A DNA stretch of 64,000 nucleotides from Alteromonadaceae bacterium (GCA_013216015.1 JABSOI010000011.1:62001-126000); one strand, 5' to 3'; numbered from the stretch's first letter, positions 18,869 through 31,796 are shown. Translations and numbers: made by a program. The notes: a model not told the origin generated them from the sequence alone.

Positions 18869-21481
18869 ATGGAACAAAAGGCAAAAGAAAAAACCCAAGC
18901 AGCACGACAGTTGCCTAAACTGAAGTCGTTACTTAAAAAGTATCGTCAGTTAAAGACAATGCAGTCGAGTTTACTACATTTGTCTGAATTGGCGAGTACG
19001 GTAACCGATATGCAGTCGTTTTACCCTGCCCTAGAACCAGTGATTAAATCATTATTGATCACTGATGGTTTTCATATTGTATTAAAAAACCAATCTAATC
19101 ACCTTTCTCTTGCTTATTGTCATGCTCCTTTTGAAATGAGCGTACTGAAGCAATTCGAACGTAATCACTGGAAAGATAGTTTTACCTCAATGGTAATTGA
19201 TAAATGCGAGCCTTTGCATTCTAGTTCTGCTGAGGGCGTTGCCTTAATCAGAGCTGGTCGGCTTAGTTCTTTTGACTCGGATTGCGTTGACTGGCTTGGG
19301 GTGCCTCTAAAAAGAGGTCGTCAGGTGATAGGGGTTATAGCATTACGAAGTTTTGACACCAAATTATATTTTGATAACCGGGACTGTCAATTATTAGCGT
19401 TTATTTCTGAACATATAGTAACTGCCATTGATCGGGTTCGAAGTCGAGAATTACTCGAAAAAAATATAAATCAGCGTACTAAAAAATTAACAGAAACCAA
19501 TACTCTTTTACAGCAAGAAATAGCTGAACGGCAAAAAGCAGTTAAAACTCAGAAGGTTTTATTAGCTATATCTGAGTTGACTGCCAGCGCAAATAGCATT
19601 GAGTGGTTTTATCAATCGCTGCATCGGGAAATAAATACCCTACTCCCTGCCAATAACTTTTATATCGCTTTATTGTCGGAAGATCAGAAAGAACTTGAGT
19701 TCCCTTATTATGTTGATGAAAATCAGAGTAAGCCGGAAAATTGCAGTTTAAGTGATGGTTTGACAGAGTTGGCAATATCAACGGCTAAACCTATGTTGAT
19801 CACCAAAGCAAGTTTGACAACGTTATCTGAGCGGGGCGATTTTGTTATTCATTCTACTCAGCGAACCCGAAGCATAAATAATGCTCAGGCCTGGTTGGCT
19901 GCCCCGTTGAAATCAGACGGCGATATTTTTGGTGTTTTAGTTATTCAGCATTATCAGAATGCAGAAGCTTATCAGCAAAAAGATTTAGAGCTTATACGTT
20001 TTGTTAGCCAGCATGTAGCAACGGCAATAACACGTATGAATGTTCTATCAAAGCTTAGTCAAAATGAAGAGCTAGAACGTCAGGTTGAAGAGCGTACACA
20101 TGAATTGCAAGCAATGAATATAAACTTACGCAGGCAAATTGATGAAAGGCGTAAGGCTGAAGAACAGCTGTATCATGAAGCTCACCATGATGTATTAACC
20201 AAGCTTCCTAATCGAGCGATGTTTTCTGATCGTTTAACTTATACAATTAGGCATCTAAGACGACATCCCAATAATAGATTTGCAGTGTTATTTATTGATT
20301 TAGACAGATTTAAAATGATCAATGATACATTAGGGCATCATGCTGGTGATTTATTTTTAATTGAGATTGCTGTGCGTTTGAAAACATGTGTTCGTGATAA
20401 TGATATTTTAGCTCGTTTAGGAGGGGATGAATTTGTTGTTTTGCTTGATTCTCTTAACTCTCAAGATGACGTGGAAGAAATTTCAGATAGGATAATTTGT
20501 GCTATAGCTGAGCCTTTTGAAGTAGAAGGACATACTCTGCACTCTAATGCCAGTATTGGCATTGCCTTAGGTAATAATAAATATCAAGATGCTAATGAAA
20601 TATTGAGAGATGCTGATGCGGCAATGTATCAAGCCAAGAATTTAGGTCGAGGTCGTTATGTATTTTTTGATGAAAGAATGCGTGACGCATTAATCGCCAG
20701 TATGACATTAGAGCAAGAATTAAGAGTTGCAATTAAAGAGCAGCAATTTGAACTGCATTATCAGCAAATATCCAATTTAAAAAATGCTAAAATTCTTGGT
20801 TTTGAAGGGCTGTTACGATGGCAACATCCAACTAGAGGACTATTGACACCAGCTGATTTTTTATTCATGGCAGAAGAGACTGGCTTGATTTTGGAGCTTG
20901 AAACGTGGGTACTGACAGAGGTCGCTAATCAATTTTATATCTGGCAATCTTCGTCTGAATTTTGTAATGTATTTATTGCGATCAACTTATCCGGTCGTCA
21001 TTTAATTCAAGCGAATCAAGTATCCAAATTAATTAAATTAATTCAAGGAAATAAAATTGAGCCACAAAGGTTGATTTTGGAATTTAATGAATCTGCTTTC
21101 AGTAAACATATTGAACTGGCGTTAAAAGGTTTAAGAAAATTAAAAGCATTTGGTGTTAAATTAGCTTTGGATGATTATGGCGCGGGTTTATCTTCCTTCC
21201 ATTTCTTACATAGTTACCCATTTGAATTTATCAAACTTGATCGCAGTTTTATACGATCTTTAAATAACAATGAAAAGAATTTATCTCTGGTTAAGGCTTT
21301 ACTTGAATTGGGTAATGAATTTGGTTACCGATTAGTTGCAGAAGGGATAGAAACAAAAGAAATGCTAAATAAATTACAGAAGGTGGATTGCGAATTCGGG
21401 CAGGGTTATTATCTTGGCCGCCCAACTAAATTTAGTAATGTATATGAAGATGCTCAAGTCATTAAATTGAAAACGGGTTAA
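18869..21481 (+). CDS. GAF-GAF-GGDEF-EAL cyclic-di-GMP signalling protein
   Basis: An 870-residue cytosolic sensor. Two GAF-like domains (about 30-195 and 228-392) are each followed by a coiled coil (NINQRTKKLTETNTLLQQEI and RQVEERTHELQAMNINLRRQ). The GGDEF domain (about 437-600) has the intact active-site loop LGGDEF (GGDEF at 518-522) and NDTLGHHAGD. The EAL domain (about 620-865) has EGLLRW at 646 (EGL in place of EAL; the metal-binding Glu is kept), DDYGAGLSSFHFL and KLDRSFI. It could make, break or only sense c-di-GMP. No membrane segment is seen. It is monocistronic, convergent with the unknown gene at 21485. Confidence 0.93.
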   Translation: MEQKAKEKTQAARQLPKLKSLLKKYRQLKTMQSSLLHLSELASTVTDMQSFYPALEPVIKSLLITDGFHIVLKNQSNHLSLAYCHAPFEMSVLKQFERNHWKDSFTSMVIDKCEPLHSSSAEGVALIRAGRLSSFDSDCVDWLGVPLKRGRQVIGVIALRSFDTKLYFDNRDCQLLAFISEHIVTAIDRVRSRELLEKNINQRTKKLTETNTLLQQEIAERQKAVKTQKVLLAISELTASANSIEWFYQSLHREINTLLPANNFYIALLSEDQKELEFPYYVDENQSKPENCSLSDGLTELAISTAKPMLITKASLTTLSERGDFVIHSTQRTRSINNAQAWLAAPLKSDGDIFGVLVIQHYQNAEAYQQKDLELIRFVSQHVATAITRMNVLSKLSQNEELERQVEERTHELQAMNINLRRQIDERRKAEEQLYHEAHHDVLTKLPNRAMFSDRLTYTIRHLRRHPNNRFAVLFIDLDRFKMINDTLGHHAGDLFLIEIAVRLKTCVRDNDILARLGGDEFVVLLDSLNSQDDVEEISDRIICAIAEPFEVEGHTLHSNASIGIALGNNKYQDANEILRDADAAMYQAKNLGRGRYVFFDERMRDALIASMTLEQELRVAIKEQQFELHYQQISNLKNAKILGFEGLLRWQHPTRGLLTPADFLFMAEETGLILELETWVLTEVANQFYIWQSSSEFCNVFIAINLSGRHLIQANQVSKLIKLIQGNKIEPQRLILEFNESAFSKHIELALKGLRKLKAFGVKLALDDYGAGLSSFHFLHSYPFEFIKLDRSFIRSLNNNEKNLSLVKALLELGNEFGYRLVAEGIETKEMLNKLQKVDCEFGQGYYLGRPTKFSNVYEDAQVIKLKTG

Positions 21482-21484
21482 TAG

Positions 21485-22543
21485 TCAGCCTTTATAAAAA
21501 TACCCCTCAATTCTTAATGCAATGCCCGGGGTCGCTTTGTAGTTTTCATTTTCAGGCCATTCCACAAAGGGCTCCACTTCAAAAAACAGCCACTTTCGTA
21601 ATGCGTTGAAACGGTACCTGTAACTCAGGGTATAGTTGTTGACAAGAAAACCTTTATTGTCATTCCTCAGACCTTCAGCGTGAAAACCAAAAATAGAAGC
21701 TTTGCTATCTGATAACTGATTAAGTTGATAAACACCATATTTCCATCGAATACCGCTAAATGATTGAGAGCCCCATATGCTGTAATTAACACGTAACTGC
21801 TGTAGATTATTGCGTTGGTAGTTATATTCCAATAACAGTTTTGCGCCTAAGCGATCTTCTAAAAAGTAATAAACAGAAGGTTCAAATGTCAGACTATGTT
21901 TTTTTTCCCAGAAATAGCTACGTTTATGACGAGCTTTAATAAAAATATCACCACCTGATATACCCATACGAGAATCAGTTAAACGGTCAATTTCTTTTTT
22001 GTGAACAAAACGTACTGCTGCTGTAAAGCGCTCATCATCTACATTCTCCTTTGTATTGCTACTTTCCAAAGGTAAATTATCAAGATCTTCTGCGCTATCT
22101 TCGGAAAATATGAGATCTACTTTGTCATTAAAATGTGGTAATTTTACCTTGATACGAAAACGTGTCTTAAATTCGTTAAAATCCCGGCTTTTTGGTGCCC
22201 AGCTTAATTTTATTCTTGCATTGGTTTGAGGTTTTTGTTGCTCACTATCATCGTCGGTGAAAAAGTTGTCAAACCAATAGGCTGATTGATAAACCGAATC
22301 TGAAACAGTTTCATGTATATTATTAATCCAGTTTTTTGGAGGTTCTGTACTACTTTGTTCTGTTTTATGTTTTATTTTATGTTCGGTGATATTCTTTGAT
22401 TCAAGTTTTTTCTGAGCTATTTTGTCTATTATATTATCACTAATTTTATTCGAATGAGTTTCTGCTGCATCAGCAAATTTTACTTCGTCGAGACATAGCG
22501 TTAATATGAATAAAATTAAAGTATGTGATAATCCTTTCAACAA
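21485..22543 (-). CDS. hypothetical exported protein, probable outer-membrane beta-barrel
   Basis: A 352-residue protein with a signal-like N-terminus (LSHTLILFILTLCLDEVKFADA), a charged low-complexity segment (about 35-75), and a C-terminal half made of alternating aromatic/polar strands (YFWEKKHSLTFEPSVYYFLEDRLGAKLLLEYNY, YTLSYRYRFNALRKWLFFEVEPFVEW) ending near a terminal aromatic (EGYFYKG). This pattern suggests a beta-barrel in the outer membrane. I do not recognise the family. It is divergent from tatA across about 100 bp, so the two may share a control region. Confidence 0.65.
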   Translation of the reverse strand: MLKGLSHTLILFILTLCLDEVKFADAAETHSNKISDNIIDKIAQKKLESKNITEHKIKHKTEQSSTEPPKNWINNIHETVSDSVYQSAYWFDNFFTDDDSEQQKPQTNARIKLSWAPKSRDFNEFKTRFRIKVKLPHFNDKVDLIFSEDSAEDLDNLPLESSNTKENVDDERFTAAVRFVHKKEIDRLTDSRMGISGGDIFIKARHKRSYFWEKKHSLTFEPSVYYFLEDRLGAKLLLEYNYQRNNLQQLRVNYSIWGSQSFSGIRWKYGVYQLNQLSDSKASIFGFHAEGLRNDNKGFLVNNYTLSYRYRFNALRKWLFFEVEPFVEWPENENYKATPGIALRIEGYFYKG

Positions 22544-22642
22544 AGCTCGTTTTACCTCATATTTTGATGATTGAATAGATGATTTTTTTTAGTAAAACTT
22601 TATAATAACTTATTAGAGTTTATAGATTATAGGATTTTTATT

Positions 22643-22885
22643 GTGGGAACTATAGGTATTTGGCAATTATTGATTGTCGCTGTTATTGTGGTAGTGTTAT
22701 TTGGCACAAAAAAATTACGTAATATGGGGGGGGACTTAGGCTCTGCGGTAAAGGGTTTTAAAAACGCCATGTCTGATGATAAGAATGATGAATCGCCAGA
22801 TAAAAAAGAACAAGCATCAGAATCAATTGCTGATAAATCTGCGGTTGAGAACAAAAGTACAATTAAAGAAAAAGATCAGGCATAA
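22643..22885 (+). CDS. tatA: twin-arginine translocase subunit TatA
   Basis: An 80-residue Tat subunit: an N-terminal TM helix ([20 protein letters not shown]), the hinge, an amphipathic helix ([16 protein letters not shown]) and an acidic/charged tail. GTG start at 22643; [10 protein letters not shown] aligns with the normal TatA N-terminus. It forms the oligomeric pore for folded Tat substrates. First gene of tatABC, 3 bp before tatB. Confidence 0.95.
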   Translation: MGTIGIWQLLIVAVIVVVLFGTKKLRNMGGDLGSAVKGFKNAMSDDKNDESPDKKEQASESIADKSAVENKSTIKEKDQA

Positions 22886-22888
22886 CAT

Positions 22889-23275
22889 ATGTTTGATATT
22901 GGCTTTTGGGAGCTAATGGTAATTGGGGTTTTGGGTTTAGTTATTTTAGGCCCTGAGCGATTACCTGTGGCAATTCGTACGGTTCGAGGTTGGATTTCCA
23001 GCGCGCGAAGTTTTAGTCAGTCGGTTAAAACAGAACTTAGTGAAGAATTACGTATTCATGAACTGCATAGTAATTTAAAGAAAGCTGAACAAAGTAATTT
23101 GGAAAATTTATCTCCAGAAATTTCCGAGTCAGTTAAGTCATTAAAAGAGGCTGCGGAAATGGTAAATCGTCCTTATAAAACTAAAACGGATGTGGTTGAA
23201 GAAACCGAAACCATTATTACATCCGAGTCGGAAGAAGTTAAAGAAAGTAATGAACAGACTAAAAAGACACCTTAA
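22889..23275 (+). CDS. tatB: twin-arginine translocase subunit TatB
   Basis: 128 residues: TM helix [30 protein letters not shown] with the conserved FDIGF and GPERLP motifs, an amphipathic helix, and a long acidic C-terminal tail. TatB partners TatC in signal-peptide recognition. Its last base overlaps the first base of tatC. Confidence 0.96.
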   Translation: MFDIGFWELMVIGVLGLVILGPERLPVAIRTVRGWISSARSFSQSVKTELSEELRIHELHSNLKKAEQSNLENLSPEISESVKSLKEAAEMVNRPYKTKTDVVEETETIITSESEEVKESNEQTKKTP

Positions 23276-24030
23276 TGAGCATTAAAGCAACTACTGATTA
23301 TACTTTGTTTGATCATTTACTTGAATTACGTACCCGACTTTTACATGTGGTTGTTGCAGTATTGGCGATTTTTTGTGGTTTGATTGCTTTTGCTCAAGAC
23401 ATTTATCAATATGTGGCCTTGCCTTTATTGGATACTATGCCTGAAGGCACTCAAATGATCGCGACTGATGTTGCTTCACCTTTGTTTGCACCCGTTAAAC
23501 TAACCATAGTTATATCAATATTTATCACTATGCCTTATATTTTATATCAGGTTTGGTCGTTTGTTGCCCCAGGGTTATATCGTAATGAAAAACGCTTAAT
23601 CGCTCCGCTGATGGTTGGCAGTACCTTACTGTTTTATTCGGGTATCGCATTTGCTTATTACGTTGTTTTTCCAATTATTTTTGGTTTTTTTAATTCTGTA
23701 GCTCCTGAAGGTGTCACAATTGCCACTGATATTAGTAGTTATCTAGATTTTATTTTGAAATTATTTTTTGCTTTTGGTGCTGCATTTGAAATACCGATTG
23801 CGATAATTTTAATGTGCTGGACAGGTATTACTACTCCTGCGAGTTTAAGGGAAAAGCGTCCTTATGTTGCGGTTGGCGCGTTTGTCCTTGGTATGTTGTT
23901 AACTCCCCCTGATATTATTTCACAAACATTACTGGCAGTGCCTATGTTATTGTTATTTGAAGTGGGTATTATTATCGCGTCTTTTTATTCTCACAAAGGT
24001 GAAAATAATTTGTCTGAGGATATTGAGTAA
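23275..24030 (+). CDS. tatC: twin-arginine translocase subunit TatC
   Basis: A 251-residue six-TM protein that binds the twin-arginine signal peptide. FDHLLELRTRLLHVV is the cytoplasmic N-terminal motif; the first periplasmic loop and the FVAPGLYRNEKR cytoplasmic segment are conserved, and later helices include the GITTPASLREKRPYV loop. It overlaps tatB and completes the tatABC operon, with tatD about 65 bp downstream. Confidence 0.96.
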   Translation: MSIKATTDYTLFDHLLELRTRLLHVVVAVLAIFCGLIAFAQDIYQYVALPLLDTMPEGTQMIATDVASPLFAPVKLTIVISIFITMPYILYQVWSFVAPGLYRNEKRLIAPLMVGSTLLFYSGIAFAYYVVFPIIFGFFNSVAPEGVTIATDISSYLDFILKLFFAFGAAFEIPIAIILMCWTGITTPASLREKRPYVAVGAFVLGMLLTPPDIISQTLLAVPMLLLFEVGIIIASFYSHKGENNLSEDIE

Positions 24031-24096
24031 TATACCCAAGCTACTTGGCAATAAAGACTTAATGTAATCTTAAAAAAAATATAAAAGAGAAAACAT

Positions 24097-24884
24097 TTGA
24101 TTGATATAGGTATTAACTTAACTAACAAGCGCTTTGATAAAGACAGAGATGCACTGATCGAACGTGCAAAATCTGTTGGTATAAGCTCGATGTTAGTTAC
24201 GGGGACCAATGTCATTGAAAGTCAAAAAGCGGACCTGCTTTGTCAACAGTATCCAACTTATTTGTACAGTACTGCGGGTGTTCATCCCCATGATGCTGAT
24301 CATGTTGCCAGTGATTATCTTGACCAACTTACCACGTTGGCAAGTAAAAATAATGTCGTTGCTATTGGCGAATGTGGTTTAGACTTTAATCGAAATTTTT
24401 CCAGTCCAGCACAACAGGAACGTGTCTTTTGTGAACAAATCAGTTTGGCTGCCGCATTAAATCTTCCCCTTTTTTTGCATCAAAGAGATGCCTTTGAACC
24501 ATGGATTCAATACCTTGAGCCTTATATTGATAAAGTGCCGGCCATGGTTTCGCATTGTTTTACTGGTAATAGAGAGGAATTAGATCGATGTTTAGTCGCT
24601 GGCATGTACATAGGAATAACCGGTTGGATTTGTGATGAACGTCGAGGTCAGGAGCTAAGAGAAATCGTTAAACATATTCCATTGAATCGTCTAATGATTG
24701 AAACTGATGCACCTTATTTAACGCCACGTACAATTAGGCCACGACCTAAAAGCAGTAGAAATGAACCGAGTTATTTACCTTATATAGTACAAGCCCTTGT
24801 TCAATGTACTGAATATAGTGAACAGGACATTATTGAGCAAAGTAGTGCGAATGCGGCAAAAGTTTTTTCTATGGAGCAAGATAA

Positions 24885-24888
<4 letters not shown>
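24097..24888 (+). CDS. tatD: TatD-family metal-dependent hydrolase/DNase
   Basis: A 263-residue TIM-barrel hydrolase. Key features: IDIGINLTNKRF at the N-terminus, GVHPHDADHV, the metal ligand Glu in AIGECGLDF, HQRDAFEPW, VSHCFTG and ETDAPYLTPR near the C-terminus. The start is TTG at 24097 after AAGAGA. E. coli TatD is a 3'-5' DNase acting in DNA repair and is not needed for protein transport despite its genetic linkage. It overlaps the next gene by 4 bp. Confidence 0.93.
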
Positions 24889-26881
<1,993 letters not shown>

Positions 26882-26919
26882 AAAATAGGTTAGGTATAGG
26901 CGTTTTGGGTTAAAATCGT

Positions 26920-28422
26920 CTATGTCTCAACAACTGAAAGTGATAAACCTAGAACCTGTAAATGTTGATGTTCTTGTTTTAACTCGTCGAAGATCAGCGG
27001 GTGGGTTATTAACCAAGATCGAGGTAAAGATAAATAAATGGTGTCTGAAACTAGTTTAGCCTGGTAAAAAGGTAAAACTTCATCTTGACGGCGGTGGCAT
27101 AAGATCACTGCGAGTCTCAACGTAGCTAATAAATACTTCGCGTTTTGTTTACCTACAGCTGTTTGATTGTTCAATAAACTTATGTCAATAGAGCCTTTAT
27201 ACATTTGAATTAGAAGGGCTAAAAACTGTGTTTCTTCCTGGTTAAAACCGGGTAGATCAGCATTGTTAATAATATAGGCGCCGTGTTTTTGGTGCTGCTT
27301 GTATTCCAGTAATAAGCCAATTTCGTGTAAAGTACATGCTGTTGTAAGCAGTTTAAATTCATTTTCCCGAATTTTTTCCTTTAATAAAGGCGTATCAACA
27401 GAAAATTGGTTGTATAAAGTATTTGTCTCGGTAGTAACACGATCTGCATGCTCTTCATCAATATGAAAACGTTGGCAAAGGGACTTGATCGTTCTGTGGC
27501 GTATACTCAGCTCTTTCATATCAGGCAGCATTTCATATAACAGACCTTCTCGCAACGCGCCACTGGATAGTTGCAATGACTCGATGGAAAACGTTTCAAA
27601 AATGGCGGTTAAAATGGTTAAGCCACTAGCAAAAACAGGGATGCGATCACTGGATAACCCCTTTATTCTGATAACATTGAAATGCTTAAAATTGAGTAGT
27701 TGGTTTTTAATCTGTTGAAGAAAATCGAGTGTAATTATTGCCGGTAAGTGTTGTGCGTTGAGAATTTCTGTAAGGGCCTGCATAGTTCCCGACCCGCCAA
27801 GCGCCGTTTGCCAGCCAATGGTTTGGTAATCTGTAGCTAAAGGTGTCAGTAATTTTTTTGCAGTTTGCACCGCTAAGGTAAAACTATTTTTGGAAAGTTG
27901 TTGATCAGGAAAAAACTCGTTATTAAAAGTAACACAGCCCATGTTTAAACTAGTTACTTTAATAGCTTTAAAGCCATTGCCGATAATAATTTCCGTACTC
28001 GCCCCTCCAATATCAAGTACTAATCTATCATCAACACTGCAGCTGGTGTGTGCGACACCTAAATAAATTTGTACAGCTTCTTGCTCACCAGTTAGTAGAC
28101 TGATTTTTTTGCCGAGCACTTGTTCAGCCTGTTCTAAAAACTGATCGGCATTACTGGCAATTCTTAATGTTGCAGTAGCAACAATGCGTATATTATCGGT
28201 GGGGATATCTTGCAGGCGTTCGGCAAAAAAGCTTAAACATTCCAAACCTCTGGCGAAGGCCGCATCATCTAATTGATTGTGTTCATTGAGGCCGGAAGCC
28301 AAACGCACTTTGCGTTTGACTTTATCAACTACTTGTACGCTCTGGGCAACTAATCGGGTGATCAGCATATGAAAGCTGTTTGAGCCTAAATCAATGACCG
28401 CATAAAGCGGTGATGTCACCAT
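26920..28422 (-). CDS. exopolyphosphatase / pppGpp phosphohydrolase family protein
   Basis: A 500-residue Ppx/GppA protein. The N-terminal ASKHA-fold phosphatase has YAVIDLGSNSFHMLI (phosphate 1), the catalytic region LTGEQEAVQIYLGV, and LVLDIGGASTEIIIG (phosphate 2). The C-terminal helical HD-like half has a HEIGLLLEYKQHQKHGAYII segment. It degrades polyphosphate or the pppGpp pentaphosphate; sequence alone does not say which. Its stop is 6 bp from the rhlB start on the same strand, so the two form one unit. Confidence 0.9.
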   Translation of the reverse strand: MVTSPLYAVIDLGSNSFHMLITRLVAQSVQVVDKVKRKVRLASGLNEHNQLDDAAFARGLECLSFFAERLQDIPTDNIRIVATATLRIASNADQFLEQAEQVLGKKISLLTGEQEAVQIYLGVAHTSCSVDDRLVLDIGGASTEIIIGNGFKAIKVTSLNMGCVTFNNEFFPDQQLSKNSFTLAVQTAKKLLTPLATDYQTIGWQTALGGSGTMQALTEILNAQHLPAIITLDFLQQIKNQLLNFKHFNVIRIKGLSSDRIPVFASGLTILTAIFETFSIESLQLSSGALREGLLYEMLPDMKELSIRHRTIKSLCQRFHIDEEHADRVTTETNTLYNQFSVDTPLLKEKIRENEFKLLTTACTLHEIGLLLEYKQHQKHGAYIINNADLPGFNQEETQFLALLIQMYKGSIDISLLNNQTAVGKQNAKYLLATLRLAVILCHRRQDEVLPFYQAKLVSDTIYLSLPRSWLITHPLIFDELKQEHQHLQVLGLSLSVVET

Positions 28423-28428
28423 AAAAGA

Positions 28429-29691
28429 TTAATTCCTACGACCTCGATTACCACCCGTACGACCACGGTTTTGCCCTCCATTATGAGGTTTATGACGACG
28501 TTGGCGTGGTTTTGGTTTAGGTAAATCAGTTAATAAAGCGTCGTGATCGTATTTACTGACAGGTAAACTGTGTGTAATGTAGGTTTCAATTCCAGGCAAA
28601 TTAAAAACGTACTCTTCACAAGCAAAGCTTATAGCATGGCCTGATGCTCCAGCACGGCCAGTACGACCAATGCGGTGCACATAATCTTCGCAATCATCAG
28701 GTAAATCATAATTGAATACATGAGTAACACTTGGAATATGTAGACCACGAGCCGCAACATCAGTTGCAACCAAAACATCTAAATGTCCCTCAGTAAATTG
28801 TTCAAGAATTTTAAGACGCTTCTTTTGCATAACATCGCCGGTTAATAAACCAACGCGTATGTTATCTGCTGCTAAATGGGCATAAAGTTTTTCACAAGAA
28901 TGTTTGGTATTAGCAAATATTATTGCTTTATCAGGCCATTCTTCTTCTATCAACGTTTGCAGTAAGGTCATTTTATCTTCATTTGAAGGGTAAAATAATT
29001 CTTCGCTGATACGAATGTTAGTTTTTTGATCCGGTTCAACCTCGACACTTACAGGGTCATTCATGTGTTCGAAGGCCAGCTCTTTAACTCTAAATGATAA
29101 AGTCGCAGAAAAAAGCATGCTCAAGCGTTCTTTTGGCCCAGGCATTTTGCGGAACATATAGCGGATGTCTTTAATAAACCCTAAATCGAACATTCGGTCG
29201 GCTTCATCAAGAATAACTACTTCAATATTGTTAAGGTTATAAATGCCTTGTTTGAGGTAGTCAATTAAACGACCACAGGTGCCAATTAAAATATCTACAC
29301 CTTGTCCGAGTACCTGACGTTGACTTTCATATCCTTCGCCACCATATACAACACCAAGACGAAGACCTGTTGATTTTGACAGAGGTAAGGCATCTCGGTG
29401 AATTTGGATAGCAAGTTCGCGGGTGGGCGCCATTATTAAAACGCGGGGCTGGTTATGCTCAGGTTTAGGCTTTTGCAATAAATGATGAAAAGCTGCGGCT
29501 AAAAATGCAATGGTTTTACCTTCACCTGTTTGTGCTTGACCAGCTATATCTTTACTTTGTATTAAAATAGGCAAAGATTTTTCCTGAATACTCGTACAGT
29601 TGTGAAAGCCCATGGCTTCAAGTCCGGTCACTACTTGCGGAGCAAGATTAAGATCGGAAAATTTTGTGTTTGTTAAATGTGTTTTTTTCAT
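28429..29691 (-). CDS. rhlB: ATP-dependent RNA helicase RhlB
   Basis: A 420-residue DEAD-box helicase: Q motif with [12 protein letters not shown], Walker [34 protein letters not shown], and C-terminal [13 protein letters not shown] and [10 protein letters not shown] motifs. The basic tail ([20 protein letters not shown]) is typical of RhlB, the degradosome helicase. It is divergent from trxA, the conserved rhlB/trxA-rho arrangement that supports RhlB over other DEAD helicases. Confidence 0.93.
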   Translation of the reverse strand: MKKTHLTNTKFSDLNLAPQVVTGLEAMGFHNCTSIQEKSLPILIQSKDIAGQAQTGEGKTIAFLAAAFHHLLQKPKPEHNQPRVLIMAPTRELAIQIHRDALPLSKSTGLRLGVVYGGEGYESQRQVLGQGVDILIGTCGRLIDYLKQGIYNLNNIEVVILDEADRMFDLGFIKDIRYMFRKMPGPKERLSMLFSATLSFRVKELAFEHMNDPVSVEVEPDQKTNIRISEELFYPSNEDKMTLLQTLIEEEWPDKAIIFANTKHSCEKLYAHLAADNIRVGLLTGDVMQKKRLKILEQFTEGHLDVLVATDVAARGLHIPSVTHVFNYDLPDDCEDYVHRIGRTGRAGASGHAISFACEEYVFNLPGIETYITHSLPVSKYDHDALLTDLPKPKPRQRRHKPHNGGQNRGRTGGNRGRRN

Positions 29692-29843
29692 AATGCATAG
29701 CTTAACAGGTTACGAATATCCAAGCTACATGCATTTTTTTGATTTAATATTGAGCTAATTGGGTATAAGTTGCTTGGCTATTATGATGGAGGTATACTCC
29801 TCATCAAGTTAGGCTTTAGTGCCATTATTTAACGGAGAGAAAA

Positions 29844-30176
29844 ATGAGCGAAAAAATTGTTCAGCTAACAGATGAAAGTTTTGAAGCAGATGTACTTAAA
29901 GCATCAGGACTTGTTTTGGTAGATTTTTGGGCTGAATGGTGTGGTCCATGTAAAATGATAGCGCCTTTGTTAAGCGAGATAGCAGAGGAATTCAGCGGTA
30001 AAGTAACTGTTGGCAAGTTAAACATAGATCAAAATTCAGGCACACCACCTAAATATGGTATTCGTGGTATTCCAACTTTACTTTTATTTAAAGATGGTAA
30101 TGTAGCTGATACTAAAGTTGGTGCATTATCTAAAACTCAATTAAAAGAGTTTATTGATAAAAATTTATTGTTTTAA
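29844..30176 (+). CDS. trxA: thioredoxin 1
   Basis: A 110-residue cytosolic thioredoxin with active site WCGPCK (32-37), the buried Asp in VDFWAEW, and cis-Pro in [17 protein letters not shown] 29844 has ACGGAGAG upstream. It is a general disulfide reductant. It precedes rho as in most gammaproteobacteria. Confidence 0.97.
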   Translation: MSEKIVQLTDESFEADVLKASGLVLVDFWAEWCGPCKMIAPLLSEIAEEFSGKVTVGKLNIDQNSGTPPKYGIRGIPTLLLFKDGNVADTKVGALSKTQLKEFIDKNLLF

Positions 30177-30188
30177 AATCAAACAAAA

Positions 30189-30216
30189 AGTTAAAAAGTC
30201 TGCAAAACTGTAGGCT
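30189..30216 (+). terminator. probable terminator between trxA and rho
   Basis: An AAAAGTCTGCA / TGTAGGCTTTT stem with two G-U pairs and an AAAC loop, 13 nt after the trxA stop. The following T content is moderate. Confidence 0.6.
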
Positions 30217-30388
30217 TTTGTAATATTTTTATAAAAAATACACATTTAATTGCATGTTGGCTTTACGCAATTAATTTTTAGTGCTAAGTTTAACCTATCA
30301 ACCTGATAGAACACGTCAAACATTCACATACTTTCATTTCGAATTGCCATCAGGCAACACAACCAATTGTAAAATCAAAGAATCCACT

Positions 30389-31648
30389 ATGAACCTTAAC
30401 GACCTAAAAGAAAAATCGATTAGCTCCTTGATCAGCCTCGCTGAGTCTATGAAACTTGAGCATCTAGCCAGATCACGTAAGCAGGATATTATTTTTGCCA
30501 TCTTAAAAGCGCACGCTAAAAGTGGAGAAGATATTTTTGGCGGAGGTGTTCTTGAAATTTTGCAAGATGGTTTTGGCTTTTTACGCTCAGCCGAAGGATC
30601 TTATTTAGCTGGTCCTGATGATATTTATGTTTCACCAAGTCAAATTAGACGTTTTAGTATGCGTACTGGTGATACTATTCATGGAAAAATTCGTCCACCG
30701 AAAGACGGTGAACGTTATTTTGCGATGTTAAAAGTTAGTGAAGTTAACTTTGATCGTCCAGAAAACTCTCGTAATAAAATTCTTTTTGAAAATTTAACAC
30801 CTATTCATCCGACCGATAGACTTTCCATGGAACGTGGTAATGGTTCCACTGAAGACATCACAGCACGTGTGATTGATTTAGCGGCTCCAATAGGTAAAGG
30901 GCAACGTGGTTTGATTGTTGCGCCACCTAAAGCGGGTAAAACCTTACTTTTGCAGAATATTGCCCAAAGTATTGCTTATAACCATCCTGAATGTGAATTA
31001 ATGGTGTTATTAATTGATGAACGTCCGGAAGAAGTTACCGAAATGCAACGTTTAGTTAAAGGTGAAGTGGTCGCATCAACATTTGATGAACCGGCTAGTC
31101 GTCACGTACAAGTAGCTGAGATGGTTATTGAGAAAGCTAAGCGTTTAGTTGAGCATAAAAAAGACGTGGTTATTCTACTTGATTCAATTACCCGCCTGGC
31201 TCGTGCATACAATACGGTTATTCCATCATCAGGCAAAATACTTTCCGGTGGTGTTGATGCTAATGCCTTACATCGTCCAAAACGTTTCTTTGGTGCCGCA
31301 CGTAATATTGAAGAAGGTGGCAGCTTAACTATTATTGCAACTGCTTTAGTTGAAACAGGCTCCAAAATGGATGAAGTTATTTACGAGGAATTCAAAGGGA
31401 CGGGTAATATGGAGTTACACCTTTCACGTAAAATATCTGAAAAACGTGTTTTCCCAGCGATTCATATTAACCGCAGTGGTACACGCCGGGAAGAATTACT
31501 TACTACACCTGAAGAACTACAAAAAATGTGGATTTTGCGTAAAATCGTCAGTGAAATGGATGAAGTTAATGCAATGGAATTTCTAATTGATAAGTTGGCA
31601 ATGACTAAAACCAACGATGAATTTTTTGATGCGATGAAACGTAAGTAA
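30389..31648 (+). CDS. rho: transcription termination factor Rho
   Basis: A 419-residue hexameric RNA helicase, the same length as E. coli Rho when started at ATG 30389 (MNLNDLKEK); the longer frame from 30281 adds 36 non-homologous residues. The N-terminal Rho-N and cold-shock-like RNA-binding domain ([28 protein letters not shown]) is followed by Walker A (APPKAGKT), Walker B ([13 protein letters not shown]) and the Q/R loops. The long 5' leader is in keeping with known autoregulation of rho. A palindromic element abuts the stop codon. Confidence 0.97.
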   Translation: MNLNDLKEKSISSLISLAESMKLEHLARSRKQDIIFAILKAHAKSGEDIFGGGVLEILQDGFGFLRSAEGSYLAGPDDIYVSPSQIRRFSMRTGDTIHGKIRPPKDGERYFAMLKVSEVNFDRPENSRNKILFENLTPIHPTDRLSMERGNGSTEDITARVIDLAAPIGKGQRGLIVAPPKAGKTLLLQNIAQSIAYNHPECELMVLLIDERPEEVTEMQRLVKGEVVASTFDEPASRHVQVAEMVIEKAKRLVEHKKDVVILLDSITRLARAYNTVIPSSGKILSGGVDANALHRPKRFFGAARNIEEGGSLTIIATALVETGSKMDEVIYEEFKGTGNMELHLSRKISEKRVFPAIHINRSGTRREELLTTPEELQKMWILRKIVSEMDEVNAMEFLIDKLAMTKTNDEFFDAMKRK

Positions 31649-31796
31649 TACCAATCGCACTAAATAGGTGATCATCTTCAAATGGTCTAAATCACCACTA
31701 GCTCAATCACACACGCCAGCTATTGCTCAATCAGGCGCCTTGCTATTGGCAATTTATCCTCATTGAATATTGATCACTTATTTAATGCGAATGGTA
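31649..31796. mobile_element. 148-bp palindromic miniature element, second family
   Basis: The ends are imperfect inverted repeats: the first 26 nt and the reverse complement of the last 26 differ at only three positions (TACCAATCGCACTAAATA against TACCATTCGCATTAAATA). It starts TACC, ends GGTA, and is flanked by TAA on both sides; the left TAA is the stop codon of rho. There is no coding capacity. It differs in sequence from the element at 9072 and 53364, so it is a separate family. Confidence 0.75.

Noticed and set aside
24030-24060. TATACCCAAGCTACTTGG segment resembling ends of palindromic elements; similar pieces at about 29720, 54410 and 56820
   Set aside because: Only single ends are visible at each place; recorded as possible relics but not called.
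30281-30388. Upstream extension of rho
   Set aside because: The 36 extra residues are not Rho-like and ATG 30389 gives the exact family length of 419.
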